Below are positions 6,886-13,816 of a DNA stretch of 64,000 bases, piece by piece. The notes beneath the pieces are model-generated. The model saw only the letters and a program-made list of their open reading frames with translations. It had not been told where the DNA came from and ran no database searches. Origin of the DNA: an uncultured Ruminococcus sp. (lineage in GTDB: Bacteria; Bacillota; Clostridia; Oscillospirales; Acutalibacteraceae); contig UQQD01000006.1 in the NCBI GenBank assembly GCA_900543095.1, forward strand, positions 1 through 64,000, written 5' to 3'. Each line of letters starts with the position of its first letter. Position 1 is the first letter of the stretch. A program made the translations under genes and the position numbers.

Positions 6886-8484
6886 ATGAAAAAATTTATT
6901 AAAAGAGTTATACCAATATTTTTAGTGTTTGCTTTAATGATTGGTACAACTGTTATTTGTGCGAGTGCAGAATCTACAGGAGAATTTGAATATACTGTAG
7001 AAAATGATATAGCAACGATTACTCAATATACAGGTAATAGCGAAAATGTTGTTGTACCCTCAGTAATAGATGGATATAATGTTAAAAATATTGCATTTGA
7101 AGCGTTCAGAGGTGATAATGCAAAAAATATTAAAACTGTTATTGTTTCAGAGGGAATAGAAAATATAGTAGATTGGCTTTTTACTTCTTGTATGCAAATG
7201 GAAAGCATAACTTTACCTAGTACAATTAATGAATTGGCAACAGATTGGTTTTTCATTGGTAGCCATAAATTAAAAGAATTAAAATTTAGTGGCGAAAATT
7301 CAAGATATTATCTTGATAATGGCGTTTTATATGATTCATACAAAAAACAACTCATGCTTTGTCCTGCTCAAAATAATTTGAAAAACGGAGAATATAAAAT
7401 ACTTGATGGCACAACGGATATACGAAGCTGGGCTTTTTCAAATTGTGAAACTTTGAGAAAAGTTATTATGCCCGATTCGGTAACATCTATCGGAGATAGC
7501 TCATTTTGTGAGTGCAGTAATCTTAAAGAAATTGTATTATCAAAAAATATTGATTCTATGGGATATAATACTTTTGGAAATATTATTGATTTAAAGGAAA
7601 TTACTATTCCTAAAACGGTTACGGGCTTTTATTATAACAACGGGCAATCAACTAATACATACCTTGGATATAACTCTAATAAAAAAATTGATGGTTTTAC
7701 TATAAAAGGTTATAGAAATAGTGAAGCTGAAAAATATGCAAAGGATAATGGATTTAAATTTATAGCACTTGATGAACAAGTTGATTATAGCAAGTATAAT
7801 CCAATAGACTTTTTAGGAATGTCATTTGATGAAATCACAGCATTATTTGGAAATGAATATAAAAATGTTGAGGAACGGGAAAGTGGTTTACACAAAATTA
7901 TAGTTTATCCCGATACAGGAAATCCTTTTGAATTTGGTTTTGATGATGTTACTGATAAAGTCATTATCGTATGGATATATGATCTAACAGATAATCCGAT
8001 TAAGTTATTTGATGATATTACAAATAAATCAATTTTAGAGGATATTGAAAAGTCAACTACTTCTTATACATACAGCAAATGGGTTGGTGAAAATGCTTTA
8101 GATGATAATAATGTTGAGCAACGTGTAAGTTATAAAATAAATAATGGTGTAAGTGTGATTTTTGAGTGGACTTTTAATGATTTTGATAAACAGCCTGCAA
8201 ATAGAGTGTTTGTTATGAGTGGAGAAGTTGAGGAAACAACTGTTGCTGATACTACAATACCAAAAAACACTGATTATATCACAAATCCAACAGTATCAAC
8301 TAATATAACGTCAAAACTATCAACTTCGGATACTGCTACAGGTGATACCGCAACAAATGATAGTATAAATAACGATAATGGTACAATACAAACAGGTGCA
8401 ATATCTATTGCTGTTATTATATTCTTGTTACTTTCTTCACTTGCAATAGGCGGAACAGCTGTTTACAAGAAAAAAATAAAATAA
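6886..8484 (+). CDS. Secreted, membrane-anchored leucine-rich-repeat (BspA/LRR_5-like) surface protein
   Basis: This 532-residue protein starts with a signal peptide (MKKFIKRVIPIFLVFALMIG, cleavage near ASA-E). Residues 30-270 contain BspA-type repeats such as IRSWAFSNCETLRKVIMP and VTSIGDSSFCECSNLKEI. A middle region (about 300-450) with acidic strands is not recognised. A Thr/Asn/Asp-rich linker follows, and the C-terminus is a hydrophobic helix plus KKKIK tail with no LPXTG, so a membrane anchor is likely. The ATG at 6886 has AAGGGAGA upstream, and a hairpin terminator follows at 8520. As cargo of the cotJC element it could be an adhesin-like or ligand-binding surface protein; that role is inferred from the family. 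Confidence 0.8.
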   Translation: MKKFIKRVIPIFLVFALMIGTTVICASAESTGEFEYTVENDIATITQYTGNSENVVVPSVIDGYNVKNIAFEAFRGDNAKNIKTVIVSEGIENIVDWLFTSCMQMESITLPSTINELATDWFFIGSHKLKELKFSGENSRYYLDNGVLYDSYKKQLMLCPAQNNLKNGEYKILDGTTDIRSWAFSNCETLRKVIMPDSVTSIGDSSFCECSNLKEIVLSKNIDSMGYNTFGNIIDLKEITIPKTVTGFYYNNGQSTNTYLGYNSNKKIDGFTIKGYRNSEAEKYAKDNGFKFIALDEQVDYSKYNPIDFLGMSFDEITALFGNEYKNVEERESGLHKIIVYPDTGNPFEFGFDDVTDKVIIVWIYDLTDNPIKLFDDITNKSILEDIEKSTTSYTYSKWVGENALDDNNVEQRVSYKINNGVSVIFEWTFNDFDKQPANRVFVMSGEVEETTVADTTIPKNTDYITNPTVSTNITSKLSTSDTATGDTATNDSINNDNGTIQTGAISIAVIIFLLLSSLAIGGTAVYKKKIK

Positions 8485-8519
8485 TAAATAATCTACAATA
8501 TTTTATTTAAGGCTGACAG

Positions 8520-8552
8520 AAGCTGGCAGAAATTTTTCTGCCGGCTTTTTGT
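8520..8552 (+). terminator. Terminator of the surface-protein gene
   Basis: AAGCTGGCAGAA pairs with TTCTGCCGGCTT, with one G-T pair, followed by TTTG. Confidence 0.75.
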
Positions 8553-8553
8553 C

Positions 8554-8580
8554 ACCATACGAATTTATTTTTCATATAAT
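8554..8580 (+). promoter_or_regulatory. Candidate sporulation-type promoter upstream of the recombinase
   Basis: CATATAAT at 8573-8580 fits the CATANNNT -10 element of sigma-E/sigma-K promoters, and AC at 8554-8555 stands 17 bases upstream, as in sigma-K promoters. The motif is short and AT-rich, so a chance match or a plain sigma-A -10 (TATAAT, 8575-8580) is possible. Confidence 0.25.
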
Positions 8581-8669
8581 ATCAGATAATATATTTAAGA
8601 CAAGCCAAATTTAGTAAGTCGGAGTAATCGGGACAAGTGAGTTTTTCATAAACTGCAATGGGTGGTTTT

Positions 8670-8843
8670 ATGAATAACGATAAATTTTCAGTTCATTCCG
8701 TATATAATAATAACGGTATGTCTTACAAAGATACAATGCGTGATATTCTGCAAAGTGAGGTTTTAATAAACGGAGTTTTAAAACAGAATAATATAAATTT
8801 AAAAGTAGTGAATAGCTGTCAGAAAGACAAAAGGAGCATTTAA
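8670..8843 (+). CDS. Small recombinase-associated protein
   Basis: ATG 8670 behind GGGTGG gives 57 residues beginning MNNDKFSVHSVYNNNGMSYKD. An ATG at 8658 in the same frame lacks a ribosome site. Short proteins of the 'yN.nG.sf.d.m..il' type often precede large serine recombinases in Firmicute elements. The gene ends one base before the recombinase start, so the two are translationally linked. The last third overlaps the 65-bp repeat. A role in helping or timing recombination is plausible but not shown. Confidence 0.5.
   Translation: MNNDKFSVHSVYNNNGMSYKDTMRDILQSEVLINGVLKQNNINLKVVNSCQKDKRSI
8772..8836 (+). repeat. 65-bp direct repeat, copy 2
   Basis: Partner of 6573-6637 (five differences). 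It spans the end of the small protein gene and the ribosome site of the recombinase (AAAAGGAG). Confidence 0.85.
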
Positions 8844-8844
8844 A

Positions 8845-10401
8845 ATGTTAGGTTTTGACAGCTACAGAGATGATAAAGTTTATAACGCAGGAATATATTT
8901 AAGACTTTCAAAGGAGGATGAAACAACAGGACAATCAGAAAGTATTGAAAATCAAAAAAAGATAGTCACAAGCTATATTTTAGAACATAATTGGAATATA
9001 ATTGAAATCTATGCAGATGACGGATTTTCAGGGCTTAATTTTAACCGACCTGCATTTAAAAAGATGATAGAAGATATTGAAAACAAAAAAATCAATCTTG
9101 TAATAACAAAAGATTTATCACGTCTTGGGCGTGATTATATTGACACAGGATATTATCTTGAAAGATATTTCCCTACAAAAAATGTAAGATACATTGCAAT
9201 AAGTGACGGTATAGATACATACCAGAACAATGGCAATAATGATATATCGCCTTTTAAATCTGTAATAAATGATATGTACGCAAAGGATATTTCAAAGAAG
9301 ATAAGAGCCGTTATGGACACAAAGCGAATGAACGGTGAATTTATCGGAGCGTTCGCTCCTTACGGATATATTAAAAATCCCGAGAACAGAAATTCTTTTA
9401 TTATTGATGAACAGGCTTCAAGGGTTGTTAAACGTATATTTGAAATGTATGTTGCAGGAAACAGTATGGGAAGAATTGCAAGAATTTTGAATGATGAAAA
9501 TATACCTTGTCCGTCAAAATATAAACTTTCTAACAGTACCTATAAAAACGCAATGATAAAGCGCTATAAATGGTGTCAGGAAACAATAAAGCGAATTCTT
9601 ACCAATCCCACATATATGGGAAATATGACACAGCACAGGCAGGAGAAAATCAGCTATAAGGTTGATAGATTTAAGAAAATCCCCCAAAGTGATTGGGTGT
9701 CTGTTGTTGATACACACGAGGCGATTATATCTAAGGAAACATTTCAAACCGTGCAAATACTTATTAAAAGGCAAACAGTAAGATATTCGAGAGGTAAAGA
9801 GAGCCTTCATCTTTTAAACGGTCTTGTGTTCTGCAAGGATTGTGGCGCAAAAATGACTTACCGCCGTAACTCATCAGGTAAAATGGTTATGAATTGTATG
9901 ACATACTCAAAATTCGGACCGAGTGAGTGTTGCAGTCATAATATTAGTGAAAATGATTTAGATGAATATGTTATTAATGATTTAAAGCGTATCTCTAAGC
10001 AAAGCCTTGATGAAGAATTTTATAATTCAATATCAGAATTAAAAACACAAGAACAGAATAATTCTGAAGTGAAAATAAAAAACATTGAAAATCGCTTTGC
10101 TGAGATAAGAAATATAACTAAAAATCTGTACGAGGATAAAATAAATGGGATAATATCCGAAGATGATTTTTTGAATATGACAAGGGAATACGGCGAAGAA
10201 AAAATACAGCTTGGCAAAAGGTTGGAGGAAATAAAGTCAGAAAAAACTGATGATACACAGAATTTCAATTATTATGAATTACTCAAGGATATAGCAAATT
10301 TTAATGTAATAAATAAAGCTATACTTTCAAAGCTGATTGATAAAATTGAGATAGGCAAGGACAGAGAAATTTTTATTTATTATCAGTTTCAAAAACCTTA
10401 A
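8845..10401 (+). CDS. Large serine recombinase (resolvase/integrase family), probable excisionase/integrase of the cotJC element
   Basis: The protein has 518 residues. The resolvase catalytic domain (about 10-150) holds the nucleophile Ser in YLRLSKED and the Arg residues in TKDLSRLGRDY. The recombinase domain (about 165-270) contains GYIKNPENRNSFIID and RILTNPTYMGN. The zinc-ribbon domain (about 320-360) contains CKDCGAKMTYRR and a paired Cys in CMTY...ECCSH. A coiled-coil region (about 385-470) completes the large serine recombinase layout. The ATG at 8845 follows AAAAGGAG. The gene ends 124 bp from the right attachment core. Similar enzymes excise the skin elements from sigK in Bacillus and Clostridioides during sporulation. 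All catalytic residues seem intact, so activity is likely. Confidence 0.92.
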   Translation: MLGFDSYRDDKVYNAGIYLRLSKEDETTGQSESIENQKKIVTSYILEHNWNIIEIYADDGFSGLNFNRPAFKKMIEDIENKKINLVITKDLSRLGRDYIDTGYYLERYFPTKNVRYIAISDGIDTYQNNGNNDISPFKSVINDMYAKDISKKIRAVMDTKRMNGEFIGAFAPYGYIKNPENRNSFIIDEQASRVVKRIFEMYVAGNSMGRIARILNDENIPCPSKYKLSNSTYKNAMIKRYKWCQETIKRILTNPTYMGNMTQHRQEKISYKVDRFKKIPQSDWVSVVDTHEAIISKETFQTVQILIKRQTVRYSRGKESLHLLNGLVFCKDCGAKMTYRRNSSGKMVMNCMTYSKFGPSECCSHNISENDLDEYVINDLKRISKQSLDEEFYNSISELKTQEQNNSEVKIKNIENRFAEIRNITKNLYEDKINGIISEDDFLNMTREYGEEKIQLGKRLEEIKSEKTDDTQNFNYYELLKDIANFNVINKAILSKLIDKIEIGKDREIFIYYQFQKP

Positions 10402-10509
10402 AAATTGCAATATTAGTAAATGTATCTTGCAAAAAAATTTTTTGTAAATATAGTTTGTAATTAGAATTAAAATGCAAAAAACGGCTTGATTATGCGGTTT
10501 TTGTACAAT

Positions 10510-10626
10510 CTAAAAGCTAAATTTTCCATCCGGTCCGCCATATTGAGTTATAATTATCTTTGCAAGCTTTGGGTTGGTTTGTTTTATATTAACGGGATAT
10601 TGCAGCTTTTTTTCGTAAACAAACAT
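10510..10626 (-). CDS. cotJC: CotJC, 5' part of the interrupted gene (codons 1-34 plus 4 element-encoded codons)
   Basis: ATG at 10626 opens MFVYEKKLQYPVNIKQTNP and continues to the family's QYGGPDG, after which element sequence adds KFSF and a TAG at 10512-10510. The first 34 residues are the exact N-terminus expected for CotJC. The start codon overlaps the cotJB stop codon by one base (TGATG), the usual coupled arrangement of cotJB-cotJC. The remaining 174 codons are 6 kb away at 4500-3976. In this arrangement only a 38-residue product can be made. Confidence 0.9.
   Translation of the reverse strand: MFVYEKKLQYPVNIKQTNPKLAKIIITQYGGPDGKFSF
10526..10534. repeat. Right attachment core (attR-like) of the cotJC element
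   Basis: CCATCCGGT, identical to 4502-4510, lying in the Pro-Asp-Gly codons of the cotJC 5' part. Confidence 0.85.
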
Positions 10627-10880
10627 CAGTCATCCTCCTCGCTTTCCCACGGCCACGGCGCTTTGATCCAATTCCACTGATTAGAGCTTGTTGCACTCTT
10701 TGTCAAAGGACCAAACCTTTTTTCATACTCCTCAATAAGCGGCTGAGCCTTTTCCTTGTATGACCTCATTTTTGCCGTCATTTCGGTATCGTTCGGATGA
10801 GTATCAAGAAACAGCTGCAAGTCAAGTGCAGCAAATTGGTATGTCGAAATTTTTTTCAACAAGATCTCACGTTCAGTCAT
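10626..10880 (-). CDS. cotJB: Spore coat protein CotJB
   Basis: This 84-residue protein starts at ATG 10880 (MTEREILLKKISTYQFAALD). Its end, WNWIKAPWPWE, is the signature of CotJB. The ATG lies 8 bases inside the end of cotJA and the stop codon overlaps the cotJC start, so cotJA-cotJB-cotJC is one coupled operon. In Bacillus the cotJ operon is made in the mother cell under sigma-E and its products go to the inner coat. An acidic EDD tail is ordinary for the family. Confidence 0.9.
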   Translation of the reverse strand: MTEREILLKKISTYQFAALDLQLFLDTHPNDTEMTAKMRSYKEKAQPLIEEYEKRFGPLTKSATSSNQWNWIKAPWPWESEEDD

Positions 10881-11079
10881 TACTGCCACCACACTTGCTT
10901 CCGTAGAATTGTTTGTTCAGCGTCGGGAACATTGTGCCTGCCGAAAATCCCTGAGCAGGGGTGTAGGTCGGCGCATTGTTTTTTTGAAACGGCACATATG
11001 CCATAGCTTCAGATGTGTTTTCGGGAAATTTTGAAAGTCCGTATTGTTCATTTACCATTTCTGTCAGTTCCAATTCCAT
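10873..11079 (-). CDS. cotJA: Spore coat-associated protein CotJA
   Basis: The family core AMAYVPFQ...TYTPAQGFSAGTMFPTLNKQF is present. The start is uncertain. AAAGGAG (11087-11081) lies one base before ATG 11079 and seven bases before TTG 11073, so either could serve, giving 68 or 66 residues. A longer frame to 11163 would overlap the preceding gene and has no ribosome site. CotJA is thought to be needed for coat assembly of CotJC. First gene of the coupled cotJABC operon. Confidence 0.85.
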   Translation of the reverse strand: MELELTEMVNEQYGLSKFPENTSEAMAYVPFQKNNAPTYTPAQGFSAGTMFPTLNKQFYGSKCGGSND

Positions 11080-11140
11080 TCTCCTTTCTTTGCTCGCTAC
11101 ATAATATGCGTGTCCTAAAATTTTGTGAGCCAATATGTTT

Positions 11141-11764
11141 TTACTTCCCTTTTTGTACCTCAAAATTCGGAAGATACCATTTTAACGCCTCCTCTGCGCT
11201 CATACCGTTTTGACACAGATAATCAATTCCGCCGATACTGACGCCGACACATTCAGCTTGTTCGTCAAAGTTTTTGTCAAAGCAATCCCATGGCGACGCT
11301 ACAGCGCAAAGATAGTCGTAGCTGTCGCTTCCTATTGTGTTTCCGTTTGAAGTTTCGCTATACGGAACATACTTTATTTCTCCGTTTTGCCATAATGTTA
11401 ATTCTTTTGCGGAATTAACAATTTGCTCTATATCTGTATATTTTTCTTTAACGGAATTATCGGCTTCCTCTTGAAACAGGCAAATCTCAGGGTCGGAAAT
11501 ATCAAAGCTGTTTTTGTCTGCTGTATAATCCGTGTTCATCAAAATTGAAATTGCTTTTATGGTTTCGTCACAATAGCCTTCTCTGTATCTTGCCGCAGTA
11601 AGTCCGCACACTATCTCATCAAAATTATAATTATTATCACTTTCGCTTTTTATTTCAGAGGTTTGTCCCGAATCGCTTTTAATGTCACTGCACATCACTG
11701 CGGCAAGCGGAAGTATTGCCATAATGACCAAGAACAAAGCTGTTATAACAATCTTACTTTTCAT
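11141..11764 (-). CDS. Membrane-anchored/secreted SpoIID-like (LytB domain) protein, divergent
   Basis: The 207-residue product begins with a signal or anchor helix (KIVITALFLVIMAILPLAAV). A domain follows in which GLTAARYREGYCDETIKAISIL resembles the start of SpoIID domains, where 'E..peALKAQAVaART' is usual. The later YSETSNGNTIGSD...DYLCAVASPWD resembles 'hStsGG.T....YL.sV.spwD'. SpoIID is a peptidoglycan lytic transglycosylase acting in engulfment. The usual catalytic Glu position is occupied by R-E-G-Y, so activity cannot be assumed. The gene lies 61 bp upstream of cotJA on the same strand, in keeping with a sporulation role. AAAGGGTGA precedes the ATG. Confidence 0.6.
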   Translation of the reverse strand: MKSKIVITALFLVIMAILPLAAVMCSDIKSDSGQTSEIKSESDNNYNFDEIVCGLTAARYREGYCDETIKAISILMNTDYTADKNSFDISDPEICLFQEEADNSVKEKYTDIEQIVNSAKELTLWQNGEIKYVPYSETSNGNTIGSDSYDYLCAVASPWDCFDKNFDEQAECVGVSIGGIDYLCQNGMSAEEALKWYLPNFEVQKGK

Positions 11765-11790
11765 AAATTCACCCTTTTAACTGAAAAAAA

Positions 11791-11910
11791 TTAAATCCGA
11801 ACAACGCTTTGCATTGCTTGCAATAAGCAGAGCCTGTAACATATTGTAAATCCTGAAGTGTCCCCCCGACGCCTAAGAGGCGGAGAGGGCATCTGCACTT
11901 AGGTTATTAG
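11791..11910. repeat. Dispersed intergenic repeat, copy A
   Basis: It shares AACGCT-TGC-TTGC, GCAGAGCCTGTAACA, AATCCTGAAGTG and the ending CATCTGCACTTAGGTTAT with copies near 40606, 43904 and others. CGCCTAAGAGGCG forms a stem. The rest of the 464-bp gap from 11765 to 12228 shows only the promoter at 12120. Confidence 0.7.
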
Positions 11911-12119
11911 TAGGCACGGATTAAACCACGCTTAAATTCTGTTTGTAAAACTCGCCTGCATATTTCCGCCTGATTGCCCAAAAATTTTCGTGATGCGCCG
12001 ACATTACTGCGGCTTTACGAAAAATCTTATATCGCAATATGCACAAACGGTCAAAGCGGTACTTGCTTACTTAAACAAAAAAATATTATCCGTTAAACTG
12101 AAATTGTGATTATTTTTCC

Positions 12120-12148
12120 TTGACATACTAATATATTTGTCTTAAAAT
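12120..12148 (+). promoter_or_regulatory. Sigma-A promoter for the membrane protein gene
   Basis: TTGACA (12120-12125), 17-base spacer, TAAAAT (12143-12148), 80 bases before the start codon. Confidence 0.6.
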
Positions 12149-12228
12149 AATATATGTTCTCGTATAGAATAAAATAACTCAAGGCTACATAGCCTTATCA
12201 TACATAATTGATAGAAACGGAGCTTAAT

Positions 12229-13515
12229 ATGAAGGTAAAACATTCGATAATTCCTTTTATACCGATTGCGGTCGCAATGGTCATATTTAAATTAATGGGC
12301 ATTTTTGGTGTTGACGGCAACGGTCTGTTCCTCGGAATGAATAAAATGACCTTATCCTATGCAGTAATCGGTATGGGAGTAGGGCTGTTTGTAATTTGTA
12401 TGCTGATTAATATTTTTGACAGAAAAACAGCGTCTGTTTACCCTTTGCATAAAAATCCTGTTGCGGGTGCATTATCGGTTTTGTCCGGCGTTGCGATAAT
12501 AGCTTCGGCGGTAACAGGCTTTCTTACTGCAACGGCTAATTCAGAATATTACTATATGACGATTGCCTGCCTTGTATTTGCAATTCCTGCAGGTATTGCG
12601 TTTATACTTATGTCTAAGGTACATTTTGCAGGCAAATCCGCAGTGTCGGGTGCGTCGGCGTTTTTCATCTTTCCGTCGCTTTGGGGCTGTTCCGAGCTTG
12701 TTTATGAGTTTTTGACGGTGACAAAAATGTCTGTATCGTCAACCGATTTGACCGCTTTGTTCTGCTACATTTTCATTACGCTGTTCTTGTTTTCAGACTC
12801 AATGGTGCTTTCAAGAATCAAGGGCAGAAACCCTGTTAAGGCAAGCTTTATTTACGGACTCCCCGCAGCAGCGCTTGGACTTTCCTACGGTCTTTATATG
12901 ATTTTCACAACGTTTGTTGAGGGAATGGACATTTCAAAGGTGCTTATAGGCACTCAGATTGTAGTAATTTCACTTTATGCACTTTCGTTCATTGTGGAAA
13001 TGACTGTTAAATCTTTCACAAAAGATGAAATTGAGATTATTGACGGACTGCCCAATGATAAAGCAGATGAAGATTCCGATGATTATGTTGACACAAAGGA
13101 TTATGACGATCTTGTGTTTGCTAAAAAGATTGATGATGATACTCCGGCTTCCGAACCCTCACCTGATTATTTTGAAAATACAAATGATTTTGAAGATTTT
13201 ATAATCGGTTATAATTCTGACGGTGAGCAGGAGAGCGCCGATCAGATTCAGCCTGAAAAAGAAGTACAGCAGCAAGACGATGAAGATGACGATGCTCCTG
13301 ATTTTGAGCTTAAAGCCGAGCAGAGTAATAAGCCGCAGAATGTTGAGAAGCTTATTGACAGCAGGCTTCAGGATAACCGAAAGGAAGACGTCGAACCGAC
13401 GGTAACCTCCCGTACAGAACCGTCACAATCGCATAATTCAGAGGCAGAAAAAGAGCCTGAGGAAGAGCTTAGCGAAATCGACAAGATTTTGAGAGAGCTT
13501 GACAGTAAAAAATAA
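12229..13515 (+). CDS. Multi-pass membrane protein with acidic disordered C-terminal tail
   Basis: The ATG at 12229 (CGGAGC before it) gives 428 residues; a TTG at 12208 is less likely. Residues 1-265 contain about seven or eight hydrophobic helices (SIIPFIPIAVAMVIFKL, LSYAVIGMGVGLFVICML and others). Residues 275-428 form a very acidic, Gln/Ser-rich cytoplasmic tail that ends in a short helical segment ELSEIDKILRELDSKK. No family is recognised. The tail suggests a protein-interaction role. It has its own promoter and lies just upstream of the thrS T-box leader. Confidence 0.7.
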   Translation: MKVKHSIIPFIPIAVAMVIFKLMGIFGVDGNGLFLGMNKMTLSYAVIGMGVGLFVICMLINIFDRKTASVYPLHKNPVAGALSVLSGVAIIASAVTGFLTATANSEYYYMTIACLVFAIPAGIAFILMSKVHFAGKSAVSGASAFFIFPSLWGCSELVYEFLTVTKMSVSSTDLTALFCYIFITLFLFSDSMVLSRIKGRNPVKASFIYGLPAAALGLSYGLYMIFTTFVEGMDISKVLIGTQIVVISLYALSFIVEMTVKSFTKDEIEIIDGLPNDKADEDSDDYVDTKDYDDLVFAKKIDDDTPASEPSPDYFENTNDFEDFIIGYNSDGEQESADQIQPEKEVQQQDDEDDDAPDFELKAEQSNKPQNVEKLIDSRLQDNRKEDVEPTVTSRTEPSQSHNSEAEKEPEEELSEIDKILRELDSKK

Positions 13516-13518
13516 TTG

Positions 13519-13547
13519 TTGACACGGCGAAAAAACGGTGTTATTAT
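13519..13547 (+). promoter_or_regulatory. Promoter of the thrS leader
   Basis: TTGACA (13519-13524), 17-base spacer, TATTAT (13542-13547). It begins just after the preceding gene's stop codon at 13515. Confidence 0.75.
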
Positions 13548-13554
13548 ATGAATA

Positions 13555-13785
13555 ATAAAGAGCTTTGAAAAGGACACGGAACACAGGATACCGATTTCAG
13601 AGAGCGGAGCAAATGCTGAGAGCTTCGTATTCGGTCTTGTTTTCTACCACCTTTGAGTCCGTACAGGAAATGGTGCGGCGTATGACTGCGTTAAAGTTTT
13701 GAGGGCACTTGTGCCGAACTTGGGTGGAACCACGAAGTATATTCGTCCCAATATTCTCTTAGAGAATATTGGGACTTTTTATTTT
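13555..13785 (+). promoter_or_regulatory. T-box riboswitch (threonine) controlling thrS
   Basis: The leader has the T-box layout. Stem I begins near AAGGACACGGAACACAGG, followed by an AGAGAGCGGAG segment. A specifier loop carries ACC (Thr) in TTTCTACCACCTTTGAG at about 13643-13659. The conserved antiterminator bulge TGGGTGGAACCACG is at about 13720-13734, and a strong terminator follows. Uncharged tRNA-Thr should favour the antiterminator and allow thrS transcription. Confidence 0.93.
13747..13785 (+). terminator. T-box terminator
   Basis: CCCAATATTCTC pairs with GAGAATATTGGG around TTA, followed by ACTTTTTATTTT. Confidence 0.9.
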
Positions 13786-13816
13786 ATGAATATTTTATAA
13801 AGCAAGGAGAATAACA

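Larger units (their letters stand above)
4502..10534. mobile_element. 6,024-bp intervening element inserted in cotJC (skin-like, serine-recombinase type)
   Basis: The element is delimited by the 9-bp direct repeat CCATCCGGT at 4502-4510 and 10526-10534; one copy plus the insert between them makes 6,024 bp. The flanks are the two halves of one cotJC gene, and exact removal rebuilds the codons Y-G-G-P-D-G-E-L-G-A that the family shows at this place. Contents from left to right are an M48 peptidase fragment, a tyrosine integrase between inverted repeats, two small frames, a leucine-rich-repeat surface protein, a small recombinase-associated protein and a large serine recombinase that ends 124 bp from the right repeat. 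That position is usual for the integrase or excisionase of such elements. The sequence is visibly more AT-rich than the flanks. Confidence 0.9.

Noticed and set aside
3976..10626. Assembly error as the cause of the cotJC split
   Set aside because: The flanks share only a 9-bp core and the insert is a coherent element with a recombinase beside the end; a chimera would not be expected to break exactly at a shared core inside one gene. Read mapping could still overturn this.
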